A DNA stretch of 64,000 bases from Myxococcus virescens (GCF_900101905.1 NZ_FNAJ01000001.1:1365351-1429350), one strand, 5' to 3'. Positions 19,848 to 29,077 are shown, counted from the stretch's first letter. Translations and numbers: made by a program. The notes: a model not told the origin generated them from the letters alone.

Positions 19848-20037
19848 TAGAGCACCTGCTCGGCGACGCCGTGCTTCCGGGCCACCTCCTCCACGCTGGC
19901 CCCAGGCGCCTTTGCCTCTCGCAGGACGAGGACCATCTACTCCTCGGTAAACCTGCTCTTTCTCACGACCGACCTACCTCCTGGCCGCGAGGACTCTCTC
20001 ACGCTCCAACTGGTCCGAAAATCAGGGGGCAGACCAG
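19848..20037 (-). pseudogene. IS3-family (IS407-like) left end and truncated orfA
   Basis: A typical IS3 end (CCCCCTGATTTTCGGACCAG on the minus strand, about 20018-20037) is followed by an AGGAGG ribosome-binding site and a GTG at 19966 opening RKSRFTEE, then TAG at 19937-19939, then MVLVLREAKAPGASVEEVAR and GVAEQVLYRW. The family normally has Gln at the TAG position (CAG to TAG). After YRW the element is cut and joins the TSP3 fragment. orfB is absent. Confidence 0.78.
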
Positions 20038-20581
20038 TCGCGGACCAGCTCCTTGCAGGACATGCCGAGACCCTTCTCGGAATGGGGCCGATCCCCAACG
20101 GTCCGCATGCGCCCCTGCCGCGGCAATCGCGCGCCTCGCCGTGCCCCCGTCCCGTGCGAGGAGGGGACAAGGGAGCGCTTCCGCTGGGCCGCGGCGGGAG
20201 GCTCAAAGAGCCACAGGGCCCGCCGCCGAATTCTCAAGAACCGACGAAACTTTCGCCGCAGCCTCAGGAAAATGACGGAAGTTCCTCGATGCGAATGCCC
20301 ATCCCCCGGGCAGGAGCCTTCCATGTCGTGGTCCACGTCCTCGCATCTCGCGGGGGGCCTCAGTCCATGGTGCTGAACCCGCATGCGTTCAGAGGACGAA
20401 GGCCGTTGCTGAAGCTCGAGGAGGGCGTGTCGGGGCGGCATGCCTCGCACTCCCGCGCGAACGGGCGACTCGCTTCATGACACCCCTCGCGCTCCCACCC
20501 CAACCCCAGTGAACCAGCGGTGCCCGCGTCACTCCGTGAGGAGCAGGAGGACGCGGACGCCCGCCCCAACCAGGACATCCC
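20038..20581. other. Intergenic stretch without a recognisable gene
   Basis: About 540 bases between the IS3 end and the Ala-rich protein. Frames on both strands are open but have no recognised domain. The last 80 bases should hold the promoter and leader of the 20582 gene; AGGA lies about eight bases before its ATG. Confidence 0.35.
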
Positions 20582-22285
20582 ATGGGAATCGGCGGAATCA
20601 TCGGTGGCGCGGCGGATGCCGCTCGACGCGCGGCGGAAGCGGCGAAGCGCGCGGCGGAGGCAGCCGCGAAGAAGGCCGCGGAGGCAGCCGCGAAGGCGAC
20701 GGCGACGGCGACGAAGACCACGGAGCAGATTGAGTCGGTCGCCAAGAAGCACACGCAGGACGTCTTCGAGCGACACGAGGCGCCGGGCGACAGCGGGCGC
20801 GACGTGAAGCAGAAGGACCGCGAGACGGTGGGCGACTTCTTCGAGGACCTGAGGACCAAGGCGGGCGACGCGCTCAAGGACACGGCCCAGAAGGTGGGCG
20901 AGGAGCTGGGCAAGGCGACGGACGACTTGGCCAACGGGCTGGACCAGTTGGGGCAGGCCATCCAGGACGCGCCGGCGCAGAATCCGGTGCAGGACTTCGC
21001 CCAGGACCTCGCCGGGGGCATCCTCCAGGGCGCGGCCGGCGCGGTGCGCGACTCAGCGAAGACCGTGGGCGCGGTCACGGACGCGCTCAACTTCAACACG
21101 CAGGTGGAACAGCTCAAGCCGGGCGAGAGCGTCTCCGTGGGCCTCAATGCCGAGGTGGATGTCTACGCCGTCGGCATCACCGGCAAGGGTGACCTGACCG
21201 TCAGCCGTAGCGCCGAGGATGGCGGGGGCTACACCGTCTCCGCCAGCGGAGATGTGGGGGCGGGCATCATCGGGAAGATGGGCGGCAAGGGGGCGGCGGA
21301 CGCGGGCGCCAGCGTGTTCGGTACCGCGGGCGGCACGGTGGAGTACAAGTTCGACACCCTGGAGGAGGCCCAGCGCGCCGCTGGCATCATCGCGGCCAAC
21401 GCCGCCGTGTCGGGCGCCTCGGGGCAAAACCCCCTGCTGGGCCTGGGGTTGAACTTCGTGCTGGGCGACCCGCGGTCGGAGCTGGCGGGCCTGCGCGACC
21501 ATGTGAGCGCGGTGGAGTTCGAGCTGGGCGCGGAGGGGAACCTCGCGGGCGAGCTGGGCATGAAGGGCCTGCAGGACGTGCTCGGCGCGGGCGCGAGCGC
21601 GGGCGTGGACATCAACCAGTCCACCACGGCGCGCATCGAGATGGAGGGGGGCAAGCCGACGTCGCTGACGCTCACCCAGTCGCAGGACGTTTCGGCCGAC
21701 GTGGGCGCGAACGTGGGCCTGGGGGTTCCGAGCCAGGGCAAGGGCGGCCCCAGCGCGTCGCTGCCGACGAGTGCCTCGGCCGGAGTCGAGGGGTCGCTCA
21801 AGGTGGAGCTGGAGCAGAGCATCGACCTGTCGGGGAACTTCAACCTGGACGACTTCCTGAGGGACCCGAAGAGCGCCGCGCAAGAGCTGGGCCAGTCGAG
21901 CGAGGTGAAGGTGACGCTCACCGACTCGCGCCAGGGCTCCGCGCAGGCGCTCGGCCTGGGCGGGAGCATGGGCCGCGAGGTGAATGTGGAAATCAGCGGC
22001 AACCTCGAGGACATCGCGAACAGCGGCGCGTTCACCAGCATCGCCAACGGCGACGTGGGTCAGGCGGTGACGCAGCTTGGCGGCAAGGTCGACATCAAGG
22101 CCACCGTGCAGGACAAGACCACTGTGAACGGTGACATCGGTGTCGGGGTTCACGCCGGCGTGGTCGGCGCCGAGGTGGGGGTCACCACCGAGCGCACCAC
22201 GGTGGGCGAGGAGCACGAGCTCACCGCCGCGCAGCTCGTGGAGCTGTACCTCACGCAGCGCTGGTCCGCCGGAGTCGCCGGCTGA
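20582..22285 (+). CDS. Hypothetical 567-residue protein: Ala/Lys helical head and long beta-rich body
   Basis: No signal peptide. Residues 1-6 are GGIIGG-like, and residues 10-50 form an Ala/Lys heptad-like helix (RRAAEAAKRAAEAAAKKAAE). A charged helical region follows to about residue 150 (DFFEDLRTKAGDALKDTAQK). From about 165 to the end it alternates short beta strands with Gly/Ala turns (VSVGLNAEVDVYAVGITGKG, ASGDVGAGIIGKMGGKGAAD, VSADVGANVGLGVPSQ), and it closes with the helix AAQLVELYLTQRW. The family is not known to me. The architecture (amphipathic helical head plus glycine-rich beta body) would fit a non-classically secreted or self-assembling protein, but that is inference. A stable hairpin follows the stop. 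Confidence 0.78.
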   Translation: MGIGGIIGGAADAARRAAEAAKRAAEAAAKKAAEAAAKATATATKTTEQIESVAKKHTQDVFERHEAPGDSGRDVKQKDRETVGDFFEDLRTKAGDALKDTAQKVGEELGKATDDLANGLDQLGQAIQDAPAQNPVQDFAQDLAGGILQGAAGAVRDSAKTVGAVTDALNFNTQVEQLKPGESVSVGLNAEVDVYAVGITGKGDLTVSRSAEDGGGYTVSASGDVGAGIIGKMGGKGAADAGASVFGTAGGTVEYKFDTLEEAQRAAGIIAANAAVSGASGQNPLLGLGLNFVLGDPRSELAGLRDHVSAVEFELGAEGNLAGELGMKGLQDVLGAGASAGVDINQSTTARIEMEGGKPTSLTLTQSQDVSADVGANVGLGVPSQGKGGPSASLPTSASAGVEGSLKVELEQSIDLSGNFNLDDFLRDPKSAAQELGQSSEVKVTLTDSRQGSAQALGLGGSMGREVNVEISGNLEDIANSGAFTSIANGDVGQAVTQLGGKVDIKATVQDKTTVNGDIGVGVHAGVVGAEVGVTTERTTVGEEHELTAAQLVELYLTQRWSAGVAG

Positions 22286-22296
22286 GACCGGTCCGA

Positions 22297-22338
22297 GGCG
22301 AGGGCTGCTCGCGCCATGCGGTGCGCTCAGCCCTCGCC
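22297..22338. terminator. Terminator hairpin after the Ala-rich protein gene
   Basis: GGCGAGGGCTG (22297-22307) is perfectly complementary to CAGCCCTCGCC (22328-22338), with further pairing outside (GTCCGAG with CCTCCGGAC). It starts 12 bases after the stop. It also overlaps the end of the NtrC fragment coming from the other strand. Confidence 0.65.
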
Positions 22339-22541
22339 CTTGCCTCCGGACTCGTACTTCTTGCGCTTGCACCACAGTGTGTGGGCGCGTCGATGCCGAG
22401 CCCCCTGGCGGCCTCGTCCAGCGTTGCACTGCTTCCGCACGTTGCCCTGTCAAGGATGATGCGCCAGCAGCATCTTCTCCGTCGCGGGTGACACCTCCGG
22501 CGTCACCTCGGCCGCTGCGCCGTCCTTGCGAAGAAAACGCC
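22329..22541 (-). pseudogene. C-terminal end of an NtrC-type sigma-54 activator
   Basis: The minus strand contains AEVTPEVSPATEKML (linker before the Fis domain) and then, in shifted frames, TLDEAARGLGIDAPT and TLWCKRKKYESGGKGEG with a stop. This is the Fis-type helix-turn-helix end of sigma-54-dependent regulators (TLxEAARxLGIDxSTLWRKRK). A two-base shift within an ACACAC run breaks the helix-turn-helix, and the AAA+ and receiver domains are absent. Confidence 0.62.
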
Positions 22542-22975
22542 ATGAAGCACCGCGCCAGCGCCACCTCGCCAGGGCACACGCTCCCGTCAGGCTCCCACGG
22601 GCTTCTCGTGAGCCCTGCGAGACTGGGGAATTCGGGCCGCGCGCGTCCGTGAGCGGGTTGCCCCCGGTGGGCCGCATGTGTCCCCAGTGTGCCCCTCCAG
22701 CGGGGCCGAGAACGGGACAAGACGGGGCGTAACGGGATAGGGCGGCACAACGAACCGGCGTGCGCTCAAGGCAATAGCGGGTAACAGCACGTCCTGCCTG
22801 GGGTTTGCCATTGCCCTCCCCCCCGGGTTCATGTCCCGTACTCTCACCAAGCCCGGCGCGCGGCTGTTACCCGGCAACCAACCTGGAAGGCCCTCTTCCG
22901 CTCCCCGCCTCTAGGTCGAGAGGGTTGCTGGTAACCTTGGAGAAGCCGAAGAGCCCGCCAGCTTCAGGAGACCCG
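22542..22975. other. Intergenic stretch upstream of the nitronate monooxygenase gene
   Basis: About 430 bases with no supported gene. It holds the leader of the 22976 gene, including its AGGAG site. Open frames here have no family signature. Confidence 0.35.
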
Positions 22976-24163
22976 ATGAACGGAGCGAATGATGGACGTT
23001 TCCCGCCCTCTTCTCGTGAATCCGAGCCCGACGACGAGCGCAGTGACTCGAGTCCTGAGCCCCGGCGGCCTCCGATTTATGTCCTGGAAGGCAACACCCT
23101 GCACACGCGGCTGACGCGTGAGTTGGGGGTGAACTATCCATTCGTCAGCGACGGCATGGCCTTCGTGTCGCTGCCGCCGCTGGTCATCGCCGTGTCGGAG
23201 GCCGGCGGCGTGGGCATGCTCGGCGCCGCGCCGGAACCAGCGGACGTCCTGGATGTCCGGCTCCAGACCATCCAGGCAGGCACGCGGCGCCCCTTCGGCG
23301 TGAACTTCCTCATGGCCCAGCGGGAGGGCCGGCATTCCACCACGCGCGAGCACATCGAGGTGTGCATCGCCCGGCGCGTGCCCGTCGTCTCCTTCCACGG
23401 CGCCCTGCCTCCCTCGGAGTGGGTCGCGGCGCTGCGGGCCGCGGGCATCCGGGTCTGGGGCCAGGCGCCTTCGGGAGACATGGCGCGGCAGGCCCTGTCG
23501 CTCGGCGTGGACGGGCTCATCGCCCAGGGCCGGCAGGCGTCCGGCCTCAACCAGAGCACCACGCCCACCCTGGCGCTGGTGCGTGAGCTGCGCGCGCTGA
23601 CGGACTCGGTGCCAGTGCTGGCCGCGGGCGGCATCGCCGACGGGCTCAGCGCGGCGCGCGCCCTCTTCCATGGCGCGGACGGCGTCTGGGTGGGCACGCG
23701 CATGGTGGCCTCCGTGGAAGCGCATGCCCACCCGGCCTACAAGCAGCGCATCGTCGATGGGGACGCGGGAGACACGGACGTCACCACCGTCTTCGGACGG
23801 GAGTGGCCGGGTCATCGCATGCGCGTGCTGCGCAACCGCGTGGTGCGCGAGTGGACGGGACGTGAGGGCCGCGTGCCCATGCCCATGGCGACACCGGAGC
23901 GCGTCGGCACCACCCGGCTGTTCCCCGGGACCCCAGGCGGCCCCCTTGTCGACGTGCCGCGGCACAGCGCCTTCGTGCCCACCCCGGACACCGAGGGGGA
24001 CCTGGAAGAAATGGCCATGCCGGCCAGCGGCGCCAGCATGGCGCGCATCGAGAGCGTGCTGCCCGCCGGACAAATCGTGGTGGAGCTGATGGAGCGAGCG
24101 CGCCGGGTGCTCGCCGATCCGCATGGCCTGGACGCCGACGCGGATGAGGACGGCCGGGGCTGA
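22976..24163 (+). CDS. Nitronate monooxygenase / 2-nitropropane dioxygenase family protein
   Basis: 395 residues from ATG 22976 with AGGAG six bases upstream. An unusual charged, Ser-rich head (residues 1-35) precedes the TIM barrel: TRELGVNYPFVSDGM, SEAGGVGMLGAA, RRPFGVNFLMAQ, PVVSFHGALPPSEW, GLIAQGRQASG and the FMN-phosphate loop VLAAGGIADGLSAARAL. In the family the FMN enzyme oxidises alkyl nitronates such as propionate-3-nitronate. The QGRQASG segment deviates from the usual QG-x-E-AGGH, so substrate range may differ. Monocistronic or leading the next two genes (19-base gap). Confidence 0.86.
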   Translation: MNGANDGRFPPSSRESEPDDERSDSSPEPRRPPIYVLEGNTLHTRLTRELGVNYPFVSDGMAFVSLPPLVIAVSEAGGVGMLGAAPEPADVLDVRLQTIQAGTRRPFGVNFLMAQREGRHSTTREHIEVCIARRVPVVSFHGALPPSEWVAALRAAGIRVWGQAPSGDMARQALSLGVDGLIAQGRQASGLNQSTTPTLALVRELRALTDSVPVLAAGGIADGLSAARALFHGADGVWVGTRMVASVEAHAHPAYKQRIVDGDAGDTDVTTVFGREWPGHRMRVLRNRVVREWTGREGRVPMPMATPERVGTTRLFPGTPGGPLVDVPRHSAFVPTPDTEGDLEEMAMPASGASMARIESVLPAGQIVVELMERARRVLADPHGLDADADEDGRG

Positions 24164-24182
24164 ATTGGAGTAGAGCGCCCTC

Positions 24183-24575
24183 ATGGGTGCAAGGTGGCGT
24201 CGAACGGCACAGGTCGGATGGCTGGCTTTCGCGCTGTGCGGTGCCATCGCGGTGGTGCGCGCCTCCACGGCCGAGCTGCCGCCGCGCGAACGCACCCTGA
24301 CCGCGGCCGAGCGCAAGCTGGTGGGCCGCGCCGCCGCGAGCCAGGAGCCGGAGTGGCGCCGCAAGTCGCGCCAGTCCTTCCCCGGCGACCGCTGGTCCCA
24401 GGACGATGACTTCGGCGCGTCCGAGCGCCAGTGGGCGCTGGACGAGGCCCGCCGCCGCCGCGTGCCGGTGACGGACGTCCTGGGCGCCATCGACGAGGAG
24501 CTGCACGGCCAGCCCGTGCTGCCCCCGCGCAAGGCCACCGCCAGCCCCTGCAAGCCCCGCCCCTTCTACGACTGA
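24183..24575 (+). CDS. Hypothetical exported or membrane-anchored protein
   Basis: 130 residues from ATG 24183. One hydrophobic segment (VGWLAFALCGAIAVVRAS, residues 11-28) follows a basic start, giving a signal anchor or signal peptide. The remainder is very charged and Arg-rich (RRKSRQSFPGDRWSQDDDFG, DEARRRRVPVTDVLGAIDEE) and ends with a CKPRPFYD tail. No family recognised. It lies 19 bases after the nitronate monooxygenase and 19 before the large membrane protein, so all three may be one transcript. Confidence 0.65.
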   Translation: MGARWRRTAQVGWLAFALCGAIAVVRASTAELPPRERTLTAAERKLVGRAAASQEPEWRRKSRQSFPGDRWSQDDDFGASERQWALDEARRRRVPVTDVLGAIDEELHGQPVLPPRKATASPCKPRPFYD

Positions 24576-24594
24576 GCTCCGGCGCCCTCCGCCC

Positions 24595-26922
24595 ATGATG
24601 CCTCCTCCCCGCAGGCTGCTCCGCTTCGCCCACCGCGCCGCCACCCTCACCAGCGTGCGGCTGGCATTGTTCGCCGCGCTGGCGCTGGCCGCCGCCTGGC
24701 GTCCGCTACAGCAGGCCGGGGGCATGAACGACTTCCGCGACGCGCACCTGCTGCACTCGTACGAGGACGCGGGGACGCGCACGGTGACGCACTACGGGCA
24801 GCTCCCGCTGTGGAACCCGTGGGCCTGCGGCGGGCAGTACGCGCTGGGCAGTCCGCAGACGCGCGTGGCGTCTCCCACGCTGCTCGTGTCCGCGCTCATG
24901 GGCGCTCGGCCAGCGGAGCCGCTGCTGCTCTGGGCCTTCCTCGTGCTCGGCATGGAGGGCTTCTTCCACTACGCGCGGCGGCGCGTGGGCTCCGCGCTGG
25001 GGGCGCTCGGCGCGGCGCCGCTGTTCGGCCTGGCGGGCTTCACCGCGCTGTCGTGGTCCATTGGCTGGCTCAACTTCGCGGGCTTCCTGCTGCTGCCCTG
25101 GCTGCTGTGGGGCACGCGCCGCGCGGCGGAGGGCCATCTCCGGGGCGCCGCGGTGGTGGCCGGCACCTTCGCGGTGCTGCTGGGCTTCGGCGGCACGTAT
25201 CCCGTGCCCATGGGCGCGCTCTTCGTCGCGCTGGAGTCCGGGCGCACGCTGTACGGACTGCGCGGGACGCCGCGGCGCAAGTCCGCGCTGTGGGCCCTGG
25301 GCGCCACCGCCGTGTTCACCCTGGGCGCCTGCGCGTTCCGGCTGTGGCCGTTGGTGGAGACCATGCGCTCGGCGCCTCGCATCATGGCGGGCACGCCGGG
25401 CAACTCCGCCGAAGAGCTGGCGCGCATGCTGCTCCAGATGCCGGCGAGCTCCGGCTACAGCGACCCGGGCAACTTCTTCCTCGCGCCCGCGGTGCTCGCG
25501 CTGATTCCGCTGGCCGCGTGGGCCTGGCGCCGCGCGCTGTACCCGGCGGTGCTGGCGGCGCTGTGCGTGTGGATGGCGGCCGGCTACGCCGCGGTGCCCT
25601 CGCTGTTCGGCGCGCTGCGGCTGCTGCCCGTCTTCGGAACGCTGCGCTATCCGGAGCGCTTCCTCGTGCCCGCGGGGCTCTTCCTGGCGGAGCTGGTGGC
25701 GCTGGGGCTCGCCGTGCTGCTGGTCCGCGTGTGGCGCGTGCCGGCCGCGCGCACGGCGACATCCTGGTGGCCCACCGCCGCGGTGGTGGCCTGCGTCGTC
25801 ATCGCCGTGGGCTGGGGCTTCCAGGTGCGCGCCTTCGACCGGCTCAGCCGCTGGTCGCAGATGGTGCCCGCGCCCGGCCCCGTTCCCGAGGAGGCGGAGC
25901 GCCCCTTCGCCCAGGCCCGCGGCAACCGCTGGGCACAGGGTTACTTCCTGGCGCTCAACCGAGGTTCCATCGCCTGTGGCGAAGCGTGGCCTGTCCCCAT
26001 GTCCGAGCGCCTGCGGGGCGACCTGCCCCAGGAGGAGTACCTGGAGGACGCCTCCGCGGGCACCGCGCGCCGCGTGGAGTGGACCCCCAACCGCGTCACG
26101 GTGGACGTGACGGCCACGCGCCCCACGGTGCTGCTGGTGAACCAGAACTGGCACCCGGGCTGGAAGTCCTCGGAGGGCGAGGTGGTGTCCCAGGACGGGC
26201 TCCTCGGTGTGCGCGTGGCGGAAGGGACGCACCGCGTGGTGCTGCGCTTCCTGCCGCGCTCCGGGCTGGGCGGAGCGCTGGTCTCCGCGCTCGCGTGGCT
26301 GGGCCTGGGCTTCGTGGCCTGGCGGCTGCGTGGGCGGCTGGGGCCCGCGGCCATCGGCGTGGCGTGTGTGCCGCTGGTGGCCTGGGGCGTGCTGCTGGCG
26401 ACGTCACCTGAGCCGCTGGCGCGCGCGGTGCCCCTCAACGCGGATGGCTCGCCGATGCGCGTGGCGGCGCTGCCGCCCACCGCGAAGCCCGTGGACGCAC
26501 GCTTCGACGTGCCGGTGGAGCTGGTGGGCGCGGAGATACCGTTGGCGCCGGACGCGGAGGGGCTGCTCCACCTGGTGCTCTACTGGCGCGTCACTGGGCC
26601 GGTGCCTCGCTCCGCGGGCATCTTCGTCCACTTCCCCGGCCCGCCGGGCAGCAAGCGGAAGAACGCGGACCACCCGGTGCTGGGCGGCACCTACTTCTTC
26701 GCCGAGGCACCCCGGGACACGCTCCTGCGGGATGCCTTCTCGGTGTCCACGAAGGACTGGGACGCGGGCGAGCGAAAGGTCCTGGTGGGCCTGTGGCACG
26801 CCGGGGGTGATGGCTCACGCATCGGCGGACGGGGCGCCGACGGCAAGGCGCTGACGTCATCCCATGTCGAGGTGGGCACACTCGCGGTGCCGCCCAAGGC
26901 ACAGTCCGAGGAAAAGCCCTGA
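24595..26922 (+). CDS. Large polytopic membrane protein, YfhO/GT-C glycosyltransferase-like
   Basis: 775 residues from ATG 24595. About 10-12 hydrophobic helices lie between residues 20 and 600, with the first extracytoplasmic loop carrying HYGQLPLWNPWACGGQYALG, the conserved PLWNPxxxxGxP-like feature of YfhO-type GT-C enzymes. A periplasmic beta domain with VLLVNQNWHPGWK (residues about 510-525) is the typical C-terminal element of the same family. GT-C enzymes transfer a sugar from a polyprenyl-phosphate donor at the outer face of the inner membrane. The acceptor is unknown. Confidence 0.8.
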   Translation: MMPPPRRLLRFAHRAATLTSVRLALFAALALAAAWRPLQQAGGMNDFRDAHLLHSYEDAGTRTVTHYGQLPLWNPWACGGQYALGSPQTRVASPTLLVSALMGARPAEPLLLWAFLVLGMEGFFHYARRRVGSALGALGAAPLFGLAGFTALSWSIGWLNFAGFLLLPWLLWGTRRAAEGHLRGAAVVAGTFAVLLGFGGTYPVPMGALFVALESGRTLYGLRGTPRRKSALWALGATAVFTLGACAFRLWPLVETMRSAPRIMAGTPGNSAEELARMLLQMPASSGYSDPGNFFLAPAVLALIPLAAWAWRRALYPAVLAALCVWMAAGYAAVPSLFGALRLLPVFGTLRYPERFLVPAGLFLAELVALGLAVLLVRVWRVPAARTATSWWPTAAVVACVVIAVGWGFQVRAFDRLSRWSQMVPAPGPVPEEAERPFAQARGNRWAQGYFLALNRGSIACGEAWPVPMSERLRGDLPQEEYLEDASAGTARRVEWTPNRVTVDVTATRPTVLLVNQNWHPGWKSSEGEVVSQDGLLGVRVAEGTHRVVLRFLPRSGLGGALVSALAWLGLGFVAWRLRGRLGPAAIGVACVPLVAWGVLLATSPEPLARAVPLNADGSPMRVAALPPTAKPVDARFDVPVELVGAEIPLAPDAEGLLHLVLYWRVTGPVPRSAGIFVHFPGPPGSKRKNADHPVLGGTYFFAEAPRDTLLRDAFSVSTKDWDAGERKVLVGLWHAGGDGSRIGGRGADGKALTSSHVEVGTLAVPPKAQSEEKP

Positions 26923-26986
26923 GCCCATCGGACAGCGGGCGGCGGGGACGCATGACGCGACGCGATGATGGCGTTATGAAGCCCGC

Positions 26987-27373
26987 ATGCGAATCCTGCA
27001 CACCATGCTCCGCGTCGGTGACCTCGAGCGCTCGCTCGACTTCTACACCCGGGTCATCGGCATGAAGTTGCTGCGCCGTCACGACTACCCCGACGGCAAG
27101 TTCACCCTGGCCTTCGTGGGCTTCGGCCCCGAGGACACCCACCCCGCCCTGGAGCTCACGTACAACTGGGGCGTCGAGAAGTACGAGCTCGGCACGGCCT
27201 ACGGCCACGTGGCCCTGGGCGTCAGTGACATCCACGGCACGTGCGAGGCCATCCGGAAGGCCGGTGGCAAGGTGGTCCGCGAGCCCGGCCCCATGAAGCA
27301 CGGCACCACCGTCATCGCCTTCGTCGAGGACCCGGACGGCTACAAGGTAGAGCTCATCCAGAAGGACCGCTGA
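26987..27373 (+). CDS. gloA: Lactoylglutathione lyase (glyoxalase I)
   Basis: 128 residues. The short Ni-type glyoxalase I layout is intact: His of [10 protein letters not shown], Glu of LELTYNWG, His of AYGHVALGV and Glu of YKVELIQ are the four metal ligands. The enzyme isomerises the hemithioacetal of methylglyoxal and glutathione to S-lactoylglutathione in the cytosol. It sits between unrelated genes; a short intergenic stretch on each side suggests its own promoter. Confidence 0.95.
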   Translation: MRILHTMLRVGDLERSLDFYTRVIGMKLLRRHDYPDGKFTLAFVGFGPEDTHPALELTYNWGVEKYELGTAYGHVALGVSDIHGTCEAIRKAGGKVVREPGPMKHGTTVIAFVEDPDGYKVELIQKDR

Positions 27374-27445
27374 GCCCACCACCGCCCCAGGGCCGAAGCG
27401 CACGCAACGCCTGCACACCCGGCCCGGGCCCGTTAGTGTGGCCCC

Positions 27446-28279
27446 GTGAACGCCACCCCCCGCTTCGTCCCCGACCACACCCCGCCCGACCGGCCCCGCG
27501 AGGGCGCCCTGCTCTTCCTCGCCCGGGGCATGGACGTGCTCGTCCAGGAGCATGCGGACGGCGTCGCCATTCCCACCGGCGCGGCCTTCCCAGAGCTCGC
27601 CGCCGCCGCGCACTACCTGGGAGCATTGGACGGATTGGACTGCTACGCGGCGGGGTTCACCCAGGACTTCGTCCCGCCGGAAGGCTACAAGGCCGTCGCC
27701 GCCCGCTCGCTCTTCAAGCGAGTGGATGACGCCCGCTTCGCCGTGGCGGGACGCGCGCTCGCGATTGTCGAGTGGGACCTCACCCACCGCTTCTGCGGCC
27801 GCTGCGGAGAACCCACCCATCTGGTTCCGGGGGAGCGCGCCCGCCGCTGCCCGGTGGACAAGACGCCCTTCTATCCCCGCATCGCCCCCGCCATCATCGT
27901 CCTCATCACCCGCGGCGACACGATGCTGCTGGCGCACAACGCCCAGTTTCCAGAGCCCATGTTCAGCACGCTCGCCGGCTTCACGGAGCCGGGCGAGTCA
28001 CTGGAAGAGTGCGTGGCGCGCGAGGTGAAGGAGGAAGTCGGCATCGACGTGAAGAACATCCGCTACTTCGGCTCGCAGCCGTGGCCCTTCGGCCGCTCGC
28101 TGATGGTGGGCTTCACCGCCGAGTACGCGGGCGGCGACATCACCGTGGACCAGAAGGAAATCTCCGAGGCCCACTGGTTCAGCCCGGACAACCTGCCGCG
28201 CATCCCGCCGAAGCTCAGCATCGCCCGGCAGCTCATCGACGCCTTCGTCGAACGCGTGAAGGGCCCCGCCGCCCCTTGA
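27446..28279 (+). CDS. nudC: NADH pyrophosphatase (Nudix, NudC type)
   Basis: 277 residues from GTG 27446. The Nudix box GFTEPGESLEECVAREVKEE matches G-x5-E-x7-REUxEExGU, and SQPWPFGRSLMVGF is the NADH-pyrophosphatase specificity motif. A zinc ribbon precedes it (FCGRCG, then RRCP), but the fourth Cys normally found two or three residues after the third is replaced (CPVDKTPFYPR). The enzyme hydrolyses NADH, and removes NAD caps from RNA in E. coli. queE follows about 90 bases downstream. Confidence 0.93.
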   Translation: MNATPRFVPDHTPPDRPREGALLFLARGMDVLVQEHADGVAIPTGAAFPELAAAAHYLGALDGLDCYAAGFTQDFVPPEGYKAVAARSLFKRVDDARFAVAGRALAIVEWDLTHRFCGRCGEPTHLVPGERARRCPVDKTPFYPRIAPAIIVLITRGDTMLLAHNAQFPEPMFSTLAGFTEPGESLEECVAREVKEEVGIDVKNIRYFGSQPWPFGRSLMVGFTAEYAGGDITVDQKEISEAHWFSPDNLPRIPPKLSIARQLIDAFVERVKGPAAP

Positions 28280-28368
28280 CCCCTCCCCAGGCGAGGCAAC
28301 AGGCCGCGCTTGACCTGGCGCGGCAGGTTGGGGTTGAAGCACGCCTCCCTCGAATCAGCGAAGAAGCC

Positions 28369-29061
28369 ATGCCCGCAGCGCGCCCACACATCGAGCCCCG
28401 ACGCGTCCCCACCGCGGACTCCGTGGTGGTGAAGGAAATCTACCTCAGCGTCCAGGGGGAGTCCTCCCACGCCGGGCTGCTGTGCGCCTTCATCCGCCTC
28501 ACGGGCTGCCACCTGCGCTGCACCTACTGCGACAGCGAGTTCGCCTTCCACGGCGGCGCGCGCCGGAAAATCGCGGACATCGTCAGCGAGGTGCGGGACC
28601 TGCGCACGCCCATGGTGGAGGTCACCGGCGGCGAGCCCCTGCTCCAGCCCGGCGTCTACCCGCTGATGGAGGCGCTGCTCGACGCCGGCTTCAAGGTGCT
28701 GCTGGAGACGAGCGGCGCCATCGACGTGCGGCTGGTGCCTCCGGCGGTGCACAAAATCGTCGACATGAAGACGCCCTCCTCGGGCGAGCACCTGCGCAAC
28801 GACTACCGCAACTTCACGTCGATGAACGCCAACGACGAGCTGAAGTTCGTCATCGGCTCGCGCGAAGACTACGACTGGGCCAAGGCGCTCATCGCCGAGC
28901 ACCAGCTGCTCCAGAAGCCCTACGGCAGCCTGTTCTCCACCGTGTTCGACAAGCTCCACCCGCGCGAGCTCGCCGAATGGGTCATCGAGGACAGGCTCGC
29001 CGTGCGCTTCCAGCTGCAGATGCACAAGTACATGTGGGACCCGAACGCGCGCGGCGTGTGA
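28369..29061 (+). CDS. queE: 7-carboxy-7-deazaguanine synthase, radical SAM
   Basis: 230 residues from ATG 28369. The radical-SAM cysteines are CHLRCTYC (C-x3-C-x2-C) and the SAM-binding VTGGEPLLQ follows. IYLSVQGESSHAG at the N-terminus is the QueE signature. The enzyme ring-contracts 6-carboxytetrahydropterin to CDG in the queuosine pathway. No queC, queD or queF is nearby. The gene sits about 90 bases after nudC and may share its transcript. Confidence 0.94.
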   Translation: MPAARPHIEPRRVPTADSVVVKEIYLSVQGESSHAGLLCAFIRLTGCHLRCTYCDSEFAFHGGARRKIADIVSEVRDLRTPMVEVTGGEPLLQPGVYPLMEALLDAGFKVLLETSGAIDVRLVPPAVHKIVDMKTPSSGEHLRNDYRNFTSMNANDELKFVIGSREDYDWAKALIAEHQLLQKPYGSLFSTVFDKLHPRELAEWVIEDRLAVRFQLQMHKYMWDPNARGV

Positions 29062-29077
29062 GCGCGGCGCCCGGCCC

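Noticed and set aside
21053-22750. 565-codon reverse frame opposite the Ala-rich protein
   Set aside because: Arg/His-rich shadow frame; only its first part covers the NtrC remnant, which reads in other frames.
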